From NCBI RefSeq assembly GCF_964355755.1, contig NC_092674.1, positions 3,601,001 through 3,665,000 of the forward strand: DNA of 64,000 nucleotides, written 5' to 3'. Below are positions 36,505-49,200 of this stretch, piece after piece. How positions within the stretch are numbered: position 1 is the first letter of the stretch; the number at the start of each line of letters is the position of its first letter. Made by a program: the position numbers and the translations under genes. The notes below the pieces were generated by a model, which worked only from the letters and a program-made list of their open reading frames with translations, ran no database searches and was not told the origin of the DNA. This DNA is from Antedon mediterranea (Eukaryota; Echinodermata; Crinoidea; Comatulida; Antedonidae).

Positions 36505-36722
36505 GCTACGGTGCGTTTTAACTATACGGCGTGTCGTGACTATACGACGTGTCGTAAATATACGGCGTGTCGTAACTATACGGCGTGTCGTAACTATACG
36601 GCGTGTCGTAACCATACGGCGTGTCGTGACCATACGGCGTGTCGTGACTATACGGCGTGTCGTAAATTTACGGCGTGTTGTAAATTTACGGCGTGTCGTG
36701 ACTATACGGCGTGTCATAATTA
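36505..36722. repeat. 18-bp minisatellite between two convergent genes
   Basis: About twelve near-identical units of ACTATACGGCGTGTCGTA. Because 18 is a multiple of three, open frames run through it on both strands, but these have no splice or family support. It lies just past the HNMT-like stop codon at 36,430. Confidence 0.95.
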
Positions 36723-36914
36723 AACTTCAGCTGGAATGGTAAAACAAATAAAAAACGCTCGAAAATAAAAACCAATAACTAAATGAGACTAGAGAGTATG
36801 TCTCTGTAATGGCTATCAAAAATGTTTAAAAAACGATGCAAAAACCAGTTATGTAAAAAAGTATTAATTTAATAAAAGGCTACCATACTATATTAAAAGT
36901 TATATTTGATACAT

Positions 36915-37182
36915 TAAAGATATATTGCCTCCCTGAAAGAATAATTTTTTTTAAATCGACTAAAAAAATAGTTGAGTTGAAAAAACTGTAATTTAAAGAA
37001 AAAACAGTCAAATTGGCTGCCAGCCGATGGATTTTTGGTTGAATTTACTGTTTATTTTGTGATTTTATAAGTAAAAAAAGCATAACTGTTTTGGGTTTTT
37101 TTCTACAGAACTTTGTTAAAACTACAAAATATGATTTTATTCATTTTCATGTTTTTGGGGACAATATACAGTATCTTTAACA
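36915..37182. repeat. MITE family 3 copy at the 3' end of the SBNO gene
   Basis: Left end AAAGATATATTGCCTCCCTG, interior CTGTAATTTAAAG and TTTTTGGTTGAATTTA, right end TTTTTGGGGACAATATACAG. It ends about 70 bases from the SBNO stop codon. Together with the minisatellite it fills the 36,431-37,249 spacer between the convergent HNMT-like and SBNO genes. Confidence 0.7.
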
Positions 37183-37249
37183 AAGCAGCATTTGCATGAT
37201 ATAATTCAATATTATCAGTTTTCAAGGTTTTAAAACAATCTTCTGAACA

Positions 37250-40200
37250 TCAAGTGAGGCAGTTATCAATATGTTTATTTATATCAGCGTTACTTGTTCC
37301 TGTACCAAAAACTTTTTCGCACATCGGGCAAGTAATTTTGCTTTCGGTTTGTTTATTAAAACTGCCTTGTATACTCATCTGTTTCGGCTTCTTCGTTGGT
37401 TGAGATTTCATCCCCGTTTCGTTCGGTAAAGGACGTTTTTGCCGTATGGTCGGTAGACTAACACTGCTTGAGCTATCAGCACTTGCGCTACACAATAAAG
37501 CCTCTGTTCCTTTACCTGACTCAATTTCTTTTACACCATTTACAATCGTCTCTTTGGTTACGGCACCAGTAAGTGGCTTAAAGAAATTCTTAATTGTCAT
37601 GGGTGGTGTCATAGCTTTACTTAAATATTTAGCATCGACTGGAGATACAGGCTCTTCTGTTAAAACTAATATGGATGACGGATTGCTGGATGCTTGCACA
37701 ACACAACCACTTTTATCACTCACCTAAAACACAAAATTAAAACAAATTCTAACCTGCATCATCGCATATTTGATTTGTAATGAGCTTTGATTATACACAA
37801 TAAATGATATTGCATTTCTTTCTTGAAAATTTTAAAAAAGCTAATTATCGACAAATTAAAAAACTTTCAGAGATTTTACAATGATATTCTTTACAGAAAA
37901 CATTTTTAAGATCTGTCTACACTATCAAACTACAGTAGTTTGACGAAAAGTGTAATGTGCCCAAATATGGTAGTGATATACCCATACATGGTAGTTTTAT
38001 GACATCATCATGTTCATATATGGGCACATCACACTTCTTTTTGTCACATAAAGTTTGATAGTGTAGAAAGAGCTGAAGAATATAAAACATTTTTTTTTAT
38101 TCTTGTTTAAAGAGATTTCAATGTATAATAGAAAAATAGCCCTTGTTTTTCGATATCTATGTTGTGGCCATTCTAGAAGAACACAAAGTCAAATATGTAC
38201 ATTTATTTAATTTGAGAAAAAATTAAAATATAATTACATCATACTTCTTACCAGTTGTAGTTGTTCCAAGTGTTTTTGCTCAGAAATTGCCGCTTTTGCG
38301 ACATCCATCAGAATCGCCGGATACCGCATTCCTACTAGTTTCTTGCCGTTATCCAGCTTAACACGTACTACACGGAGATTACATTGCGCTTTACTGCAAC
38401 AAATTAAAACTTTCTAAAACCAAATTCCCAAAACCGCCAAGGAAAATGCAAGGGAAAAATAAACACCCAGAGAAACGGCCTAACTAATTACAGTTTTTAT
38501 GTTTCAGTTTTTCAATGTATGTAATTAAATTATTAGCCTATAAATAATTATAATCATTATTAGTACATACACATAAACTATGAGAAGTAATCAATTTGAT
38601 TTATCACATTAATCAACACAAACACACCCTTCAGTAAAATTAATTCCACATTTTTCGAAATTCAAAACCGACATTGAGACAAATAAATCAATACCCTATG
38701 CATCAATCTGTTATTACTTGATAATATCAATTATAATAATAAATATCTATAAAGGGTAATTACATCAAACATAACTTTTCTGTATAAACCAATGTCAAAC
38801 AGATATATAAATAAAAATAAAATGTACATTAGTAGTAGGCTTACTTTAATACTAGTGACATGATAATATTAATTATAAAATATAAGGTTATTACACCAAA
38901 AATTAACTTTTTTGTTTAAACAGATGTTAAAACTGCACAAATATTATAAATGAATATACAATTCACACTCAAAACGTCAAAATATTTTCAAATCTTACCT
39001 CAGTTGCAATCTGCTAGCATGTGAAGTAACAGTATTCTCTAACGTTGACATATGTGTTAATATACCACCGCACAATAGATCCATTCTGTAGCAACGAGAG
39101 CCAACTAAGAGAAAAACATTTTTTCGATGAGCAGTAACGGTAATAAAAATATAGAATCTGTTATATCTTTATGACCATTTAGACACAGCGTGGAGCGAAC
39201 GGGCGGTTTCCACTCAGGATAGATACAGATTTTAAGTAGGACAAGTTAGGCGGTTTTTCGCTTAGTGTATGTTTAAATTGGCCTTTAGAGGATGAAATTG
39301 ATAGGAAAGGTAAAACTTCTCCTCAAATAATGAAAATAAAGTGGCCAATAAGTAGCTTACCCATACAAGAGTCACCATGTTTACAATGCGGGCCATGGAC
39401 ACAATGATCTTTGAAACATTCATACAACAAATTCCAACCAACCTCTGAAAAAGATTCAAAAATACTACTTAACAAAAACAGATTTTATTTACTATCATAT
39501 GTGAACAAAATTTTGATTTTCTTAAGCTCTGTCTACACTATCAAACTTGATGTGACAAAAAAATGTGATGTGCCCATATATGGAAACGATGATGTTATAT
39601 CACTACCATAATTGGGCACATCACAGTTTGTTTTTTCTAACTAGTTTGAGAGTGTAGACAGAGCTTTAAACTCTTTTGCACTTATTTTAACACTTAGTAT
39701 GTTACAATGGTTTCCTGGGGACATGGACCTAAATTGGTATCATTGGCGTTATTACAGAAACAAAATGTTCTAAAGGCATACTTAAGGGGTGGCTTAAATG
39801 TTTTGAGTCAATTGGCTCAAGGAACTTTAGGTTTAGAATACCAAAAAAAAGTGTATAGGTCGGTAGTTTAGATAACTTACCAGCTTTTTCTTTGGTAACT
39901 TTGTAATACTTAGTAAATAGTTCAGTCTTTTCTTCATCGAATCCAGACACACCAGTATTGGGCCTAAGAAATATAAAACAATACAAAATCATAGTACAAA
40001 TTCTTTTTTTTGTGTCAAAACTTTTAATCTTTTTTCTACTTTTTATCAGAGAATTGTGTTGTAAGTGCTTTTTTCTGTTGGTGCAATCTTCTGTGTATTT
40101 TTATTGTTATATACAGTATATATATGATGATATTCCAGTTTTTCAAAACAAATTTCTGTTAATCCTTTTTAATGGACAAATAAAGATACTATGACTATGA

Positions 40201-43200
40201 CTTCTAAACTGACCTGGCAATTTTAAACAGATGCGTAGAGTTCAGTTTCTGCGTGGCTAACAAATACATGAACTGGCCATGAGGATTTCTACGACGTGAA
40301 CAGTAAAACCCGTCATTGTCACCGCTATGGTTTTCAAGACGTTCCTGAGCTCTTTCCCAACTCATACCACGATCAACTCTTAATTTATAATGCCTGACAG
40401 AAAAAATATAAATAAATATCCTTTCATTTTAATTAATGTGCCCTCAACACAAATGCTGAAAAATTTATTTCATTTATTTGTTTAAAAAAAAACGAAAAAA
40501 GAGTGCACGTGTGTAAAATTAACCTGGTGAAAATTCATAAATACAGGTTGATTCTTTTAAGACATCATCAGCTTGCCATACTTACATAGTCTTAATGTTG
40601 GTCTGAGCAGATTTAAATACTTCTGTTGGTTCTTCTACCATCTGAATGGAAGGAGCAATGATGTCCACCAAACCTTCATTATACCTATATATAATATAAT
40701 AAAAAATTAATAGATTTTTATAAAATCTGGAAAAGTATATTATTTTCTATAAAAATAAACACTTGAAACAAGTTATGGGCTAGAAAACAGTCTACAGTTA
40801 ACTAGCCTGGTGAGTAGGTAAGAGAAAACAAAAAAATGTTACCTGCCCTCCTTCTTAGCGGCAGCAATGACTGCTTGAAGACTTTCCGAGAAATAGCGAA
40901 ATATTAGGTTCTGCATATCAACAGCCAAGCCCAATATTCTGTTTAGAAATTTACCAACATCGCCAGTATCTTTGTCATTGACTTTGGTGGCAAGTGATGT
41001 TGTATCGAGCAGGGCCATCAGATCAAGACATTCCTATGAACAAAAATCAACAAATTAAGCTTTAACATTATGTTGTGATAGTACTGTATACAGTAATATA
41101 CAAAAATACTACATATGGTGTCCCCTTAAGGCCAATTTACACAGACGAGGGGTAACAGTAATAAAAATATAGAATCTATATGTTATTCCTTATGACCATT
41201 TAAACACAACGCGGAGCGGACGGGTGGTTTCCGCTCCGGATAGATACAGATTCTACGTGGAACAAGCTACGCGGTTTTCTTCTTACCTTTACCGCTCATT
41301 TGTGTAAATTGGTCTTTCAAAGGTTCTACTGTATAAAATATAGTATACTTACAGTATAGAATGGAGTACAGATTAGCATACGAATAGCTTGGCTTGAATT
41401 AGCTAAACATTGCCAATGAAGAACATACAAGAAAGAGAACGTGTTACTTACCATCATTTGTGCATTAAATTCGGAGAATACCATCTTTTCATTTTTCATA
41501 ATGTTATCTAAGGAGACCCCATTGGCGATGTGATTCTGAAAAAAAAGGTAATACAGTAGTATAATAATCATAATCACAATCCTCGTGTCACTATAACTAA
41601 TAGTTATTAGTGCTCAATCACACATCACTATAATACCCCTTTCACAAAAAACTCACCTGGGCTCCCACAATACAAAACGCAGGTGTTGAATGAGTGAAAG
41701 TGGTATAACATTAAAATAAAATCACTATCATGATCATCGTTATCATAAACTTGATTTAAATAAATGCCAGATGTGCCTACAGGGCTACTGGAACAACATT
41801 AAATCCTATAATCTATAGTCTTAAGCTCTGTCTACACTATTAAACTAGTTTGACAAAAACAGTGTGATGTGCCTAAATATGGACATCATCATGTCCATAT
41901 AAAGGCACATCACATTTTTTCACACATAAAGTTTGATAGTGTAGACAGAGCTTATCACACTTTAACCAGCCCATATCTTCACCATTTATCAATAGAACAA
42001 ATTAATAAAAAGAAGCTTACATTACATATTGCAAAATACATGTTCCTAAGTGCAGCACGGCCATATTGTGTGTCAAAGTTGAACTTGCTAAGGTCAGCTC
42101 CAGAGGCCGCTCTTCGGTCACCTTTAGTTAGAGCCCCTAGCGACTCTAAACGCTTAGCGACTGCAGAAGCAAATCTTCGTTCACCACCGAGGTTTGTCGT
42201 GATAAGTTTATACAACGGACCACTAAAGTTTGATAAATATATATATTATTTGTTTAGATGACATTATGTTTCTTTGAACCAAATAAATATTATTTATAGA
42301 ATAGAGCCTCTATTAAGGGGACACCTTTAGGACCCAACAAATTATCCCCTTAATAGAAGTGTCCACTGAACAGGAGTTGACTGTAGTGTTAAAACATATA
42401 CTGTCATCCTTTGAATCACAAGAAAGTTTCTGAAGAGGACTATCCAACGTCTGATAGCCTAAAGCTCTGTCTACACTATCAAACTAGTTTGACAAAAAAA
42501 GTGTGAGGTGCCTAAATATGGTAGTAATATAACCATATATGGGCACATAACATTTTTTTTGTCACCTAAAGTTTGATGGTGTAGACAGAGCTTTACCTGC
42601 TTTGATTGGCTCTGTGTGAACGTCCCATTTGCTGTACGGCTTTATCAGCTGACCAGGGTAGCTCCATTGTAATGTGAACTCGTTTACACTGATTCGCTAC
42701 TCTCTTATCAGCATGTAAAGATATTCCTGCAAAAAAGTACAATCCCTTTATTATAAAATGGCAATTTAGCAACATGACACCGAGCTCGACTTGCCAAGAT
42801 AGGCTATCACAGTCTTTGATTGTTTCAAAGCTAGAGGTAAACCCTTTGATCTGGATGAGCTCATCGTCCTGTTGTTAGATTGCCTTTATTATAATACACC
42901 AAACATTTAACTGCAATAACAATAATGACAATAAAGATATTTATCAAATTCAATTAAATATGGACTGACCAGTACTAGCAGCATCTGATATGATAGCTAT
43001 CAATTTGGTTCCATTCATAAAACTATTTCTCTGAAACAAGATGAAAACAAGGTTTAATCTTGTATATCGAATAATTAATCTCTGTTTACACCATCGAATT
43101 TTATGCGACAAAAAAATGTGATGTGCCCATATATGGACACGACGACATCATATCACTACAGACTAAAAAATTGTAATACGAACCTCCTGTACATTAAGGC

Positions 43201-46200
43201 TTTCGAGCTGACTTGTGTCACCTGACCTAGTCTCGTACTTGAACCCATCCTTACCGTGAACGACACGACCTTTCCTACCAGTCATCTCGGCCACTTTGCT
43301 CGGACCACCAAACTTGTCAATGATCTCATCTAAGGGACTATAACAAATAAATGTTATCCTCAATAAATTATTTTCTTTGAGATTATTTTAGATTGATCGA
43401 TTGTAATATTTCATAGTTCTACACAAACCTGTTTGGTAAACCAATTTTGCCAGCAAAACTGATTAGAAGCTCTTTGGCTGTATTACTCCATTCGTCTGTC
43501 CGTACCTCACACTTCTGAGGTGTCTGAAACAAAGAAATAATATTTACATTTGTTGTCACATAAAGTTTGATAGTGTAGACAGAGCTTTAAAAATGACTTT
43601 ATGGGAGTGGTGTTGTTTTTTGTCATTAGAAAAAAAATCCTGACATGGGAATCGGTAGCATAACATTTTAAACATGAAGCTAAAACTTCCCTTAATATGA
43701 CAAAACTCATTAACCATATCCAAATAAAATAAAAACTGCGATATACTGAATGTATTAAAACTAAAGTATCTATTATTTATTTGAGTTATTAGGAAATATT
43801 ATTGTAATGATGTTTTGTAATTAAAGAGAAAAAAGCGGACAAACTAATTGTTTATTTAACTTACTGATAAGTTGATATCTGTCGGAAAATATTCAGAAAC
43901 AAAGTGTACAAAGATTTCCTTAGCAGTTGAGACAAAGTCTGTGAGTTGAGAATCTTTTCTTTGGAGTTCACTGTCTAGACTTGCCTACAAAGAGCAACAT
44001 GTAGTTACGTAATCAATATAATGGTTATTTACAATGTTCAGGATCAGAGAAAACAAAAATGATGAGAGAGACAAAAGTTGAGACTCACAAATAATAATTT
44101 TTGGGTGGGGGGGGGGGGGAAGTACACATTTATCTAACTTATGTATTAATTAATACAGAACGAACAATGGCTAGACAGGTAAGTGACTGGAGGAGATTAG
44201 AAGAGCATAATTTAGCATACTCCAGATGGAAAAAAGTTTAATGATGAAGTTGGCAATCAAAACACTAACCTCGCCAGTTGTTTGAAGACCAATCACAACG
44301 CAGCAACCACTTTCCAGAGCTGCTTTTGTTTCTTTTACAATAGTTGGCACTTTGACACCCATACTGTGAAAACAGATTTAATGAAGGTACTTACTTCAGG
44401 CTATATAACAATGATTTGGGAATACAGTATATCCCCTATTAAGGGGATACCTTCAAGATAGGGATGTTTCTTGAATAGGGGTTGATGCCTTAAATAGAAA
44501 AGTGGTCCCTTTAGGGGTGTCTCTTAGATAGGGGTTGAAGCCTTTTATGGGAAAGTGACGCCTTTCATGGGAAAGTAGTCCTCTTAGGGGTGTCCCAGAG
44601 TCGGTCGAGATTGTACTATATTAGGATTCCTGATGTGTATAGTCATCCATATTTCAAACTCAATTCATTACCAGATTTGCTTAAAGAACCGTTGGTGAGC
44701 TGACCAAAATAAGGACCATATCTTGGAGTTGCCGGTGTTGGTTCTCTCCAATGCTGATTGTAGAGATCTTCTTAATTCATTCCTACAAAAACAAGCGGAA
44801 TAATGACTTAGTATACAAAAAAAAATTAGAACGATAAACATTCATTTTGTCACAAATCAACAACAAATGCTTTCAAAAGTACATATCATTATCAACTACA
44901 AACTATCACATGAATGGTGACCCCTGTTTGTCATGATTTCATTTCCATGACTTTTGGGATCGCCTGAGGAACCTCCTGGTAATTGTTCTATATATGAGAA
45001 TTGAGAATAACATATTTAAAAAAATACTAAATCAACAGATAATTTGTAATACTTGTAACTTAAACACATGATTCTCAGTGCTTGTTTTATATTTTTAAAT
45101 AACATTTCATCATAATACTTTATATATTTAAGATGACTTGGTTTATATTTTAATGTCATATTTATTTTTTGTAATGTGAATTTATTTTAATATTGTAAAT
45201 TCAACAATGCATTGAATTTGAATTAGTATCCTACCATATATGAACCGAAGTGTTGTACATCTTAACTTGTTCATCAGTAAGTTCACACTCTACCGTACTA
45301 AACTCAGCCTGTTTAAAACTAAGTCCTCTCGACACATACTTTCCAGACGTCTTCATTTCCATTGCTAATAACTCGGCAATACCTTTGGAAAAAAGTTTCA
45401 AAATCTATCAATAAATATTATTATCAATATTATGTACATTAGAATACTTCAGTAGAACTAGCTATTTTATAAAAGTTTTATTTTGTTTGATGTTTTTCCT
45501 AATATATTTGAATAAAATCAAACAAAATTTGCACAATATCTGCATTCTAAAAAAAAACCAGTTTTAATTTTTTTTAATGATTTTCCTAATAAATTAAAAT
45601 CAAATTAAAATCAATCTGCATTCTAACTCAAAAAAACACAAATGATTATTTGATAGCTTACCAAGACCTCGTCTATTGATAGCGTCATTGAATTGTGCAA
45701 ATGTTTTAAAAGCTGTACCGTCTCCCCACATGCCAAGCCGCTCCATGAAAGCCTGTAAAAATACAACAACTGGTTTAGTTAAAATAACTGTATACAGTAA
45801 TATCCTGTGGGGATGTCCATGGTGTTAAAACGTATATTTTCTCTTGTTCATATCTCAGGAGAGTGTCCTCTTAATAGAGGTGTCCCTGAATAGGGGTGTT
45901 CCAAAAGAAGGGTTTTTATTTTAATGTATAATATCACATTATATAATATGAAAGAAGATTTTTTTCTAGGTTTCCGACTATAGGAAAATTATTATTATTA
46001 AGAGATGGAACAATTCTGTCCTTCTATAACACTGACAATGCATTTTAAGGGTAGCCATACCATGTTTTTGACATCACTGACACCTGTTGCGCTACAGTAT
46101 ACGACACGTGCCTTTGGCAGTAACCTACAAAACATTAAAATAAATGAACATTAAGTGTACGACAAATCTTTCAAAGGTCTTTTATAAATTTAATACATTT

Positions 46201-49200
46201 TAATTTGATCAATAAAAATAAAATAAATACCTTTGTATTGAGGCTACTGCTAGTGCAACTTTGGTAGAATTCTTTTCGTTTCCCTAACAAAACAAAGAAA
46301 AAGCAGAAATATAATTACAAATATAATATAAGACTAAATATGATAAAATTTAGAATCAGACGGTAAGAAAACTTACAGGAATGAAATGTTTCGCTTTATG
46401 GCATTCATCAAATATTAAACAGCCATCAAATGAGTCTTTTCCACCGCACCATTTAATTAACTGATCTAAACGAGACTGTTTGTTGCTATTAAATGCTCCT
46501 AAATAAAAAAAGAAAAAAATAATTTCTTTAATATTTCTTTATGTTTCATCAACAGCATAAACAGGCCCGTAGCCAGGGGGGTTTTTATGGTTCGGGCGAA
46601 CCCCCCCTTTACAGCGAACCCCCCTTAACCGACTGCGAACCCCCATCCCCGACATGCCCAATACCTCACCCTCATCTCCAAAAATCCTCCAAATACGTGC
46701 CCCACAGTACAAAAAGTTGTTTGTAAATTGAAAAATTCGTAAACTTGTTCGTGAACCTTCTTCTCTGTATGAGCGTCAACTAGCGATACGTGTCTAAATT
46801 TCTAAAAGCTGCAAATGAATTGCCGATTTTAACCTGAAAAATAAATGTTTGGTCCCTGCATCTAACATGATATTGACGTGTCTCATAGCGAGCTGGGACA
46901 CGAACGATTCATACAAAGGACACCGCCAGACAACTGCGTACTTATAATTGTTTAGATCACTGGCAGTCAGGCAGCATGCATAAAGTATATAGCCTTCCGA
47001 CGTACATCAGTATTTATGTGTGACTATGAAGTATAATGTATCATAGAGGATTATAGTGAATATTAATATTTTACACTATAATATCTATGGTATCAAGTAC
47101 TGTACACATTATGGCATCTGATTATTTTTTTCTAGACCACCAGCCGATACGTACTAAAATGTATCAATATCACCTATTTACATATTTATATTCCTCAACA
47201 ATTGCTGTAAATAAATATTATAGATAGAGCTGGGTCATTCCATGTCAAATCACCCAATGGGTTAAACCCTACTTTCTTCAAATTTGCTCAAATTTGGTTT
47301 TTGGGTTAATTTTAGCTAAAAAACCTGAAATTTTTAATTTGAGCGCTGTACGACCAACGGTTCGCGCGCTACGCGCCGTCGTTTCTTCGCGATTTTGCGC
47401 AAAATCGACGAGGCGGGCTATACTTAAATGACCGTATCTCCGTAACGTGTGGACCGATTTTGTTGTGACCGGTATCTTTGGAAAGCTAATTGTTAAAGCT
47501 ATCCAAATCTTCTATTTACTTTTGAGATAGAACTATTTAAAAGATGTATAACTTATTCTATTCCATTTGACCTTGTGGGACAAATTTTTTTTAGATGAAA
47601 TTTTGTGAAAATTATCTCCTACATGATATTTACATAATATAAAAAAATTGGAGATATATTATTTTTTGTTTGCTTTCTAGCTCATTTCAAAGTTGGCTTA
47701 CTTCAACAATTCTGGTATTTCTATACAGTGAAGATGTATTGTCGACATTATATCACTACCAAATTTACCTCTTAATACTATCAGGGAGTTGTTATTATTC
47801 TAATAACAACTCCCTGCATACTATGGGTGTCACTGTCAGATTATTTATAAGACTAACAATGCTTTAATTATATTTTCATGCTCCATACAAAACAATTTAA
47901 CTCAATATAACTGCATGATTTATAGGGCTATAATTACGTAAAATTGTAGTAACGTTTTAAAATTGCATACAACGGCAGCTAGGCGGCATGAACCGGGGCA
48001 AGTGGTATTTTTATGCAATGACTACTACTACTTGCCCCAACCAATGTATCGTCACCCCGGTCCATGCCGTTTATAACGTAATTATAGACTTATAAATCAT
48101 GAGGTTATGTTGCATTTTTTATAAGAACGTAAAATTGTAGAATGTTTTAAAATTGCATATAATAATAATAATATTTATTCGGCAAAAGTTCATAAAGTAC
48201 AAATGGCAGCTAGACGGCATGGACCGGGGCAAGTGGTATTTTTCTGAAATGAGTGGACCCTACTTGCCCTAACCCATGTATCATCACCCCGGTCCATGCC
48301 GTTTATAATGTAATTATAGCCCTATATATCATGCATTTATATTGCATTTTTTACAAAAACGTAAAATTGTAGTAACGTTTTAAAATTGCATAAAATGGCA
48401 GCTAGACGGCATGGACCGGGGCAAGTGGTATTTTTCTGAAATGAGTGGACCCTAATTGCCCTAACCCATGTATCATCACCCCGGTCCATGCTGTTTATAA
48501 TGTAATTATAGCCCTATATATCATGCATTTATATTGCATTTTTTATTAAAAAAATTTAAATTGTAGTAACGTTTTAAAATTGCATAAAATGGCAGCTAGA
48601 CGGCATGGACCGGGCCAATTGGTATTTTTATGCATTGACTACTACTACTTGCCCCAACCAATGTATCGTCACCCCGGTCCATGCCGTTTATAACATAATT
48701 ATAGTCTTATAAATCATGTGGTTATATTGCATTTTTTACAAAAACGTAAAATTGTAGTAACGTTTTAAAATTGCATAAAATGGCAGCTAGACGGCATGGA
48801 CCAGGGCAAGTGGTATTTTTATGCAATGACTGGACCCTACTTGCCCCAACCCATGTATCGTCACCCCGGTCCATGCCGTTTTATAACGTAATTATAGCCC
48901 TATAAATTTATGCAGTTATATTGCATTTTTTATAAAAACGTTAAAATTGTAGTAATGTTTTAAAATTGCATAAAATGGCAGCTAGACGGCATGGACCGGG
49001 GCAAGTGGTATTTTCACTTGAAATGACTGGACCCTACTTGCCCCAACCCACGTATCGTCACCCCTGTCCATGCCGTTTATAACGTAATTATAGCCTAATT
49101 ATGAGTGAAGAAATAAGTGAACAAAATACAATGAACAAAAATGTAAAATAATGATGAACAGCAAAGAACAATCAATGTTTTCAAAGTTATCATCAAACAA

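Noticed and set aside
36452-36742. Open frames on both strands with TRRIVTTRR-type or TACRNY-type repeats
   Set aside because: Generated by the 18-bp minisatellite, whose length is a multiple of three; no start context, splicing or homology.
41979-42215. Separate small gene with a [10 protein letters not shown] motif
   Set aside because: It is exon 20 of the SBNO gene, in phase with its neighbours.
46541-46726. Proline-rich plus-strand open frame
   Set aside because: Lies in the outer end of the composite transposon insertion; G/C runs create the proline codons.
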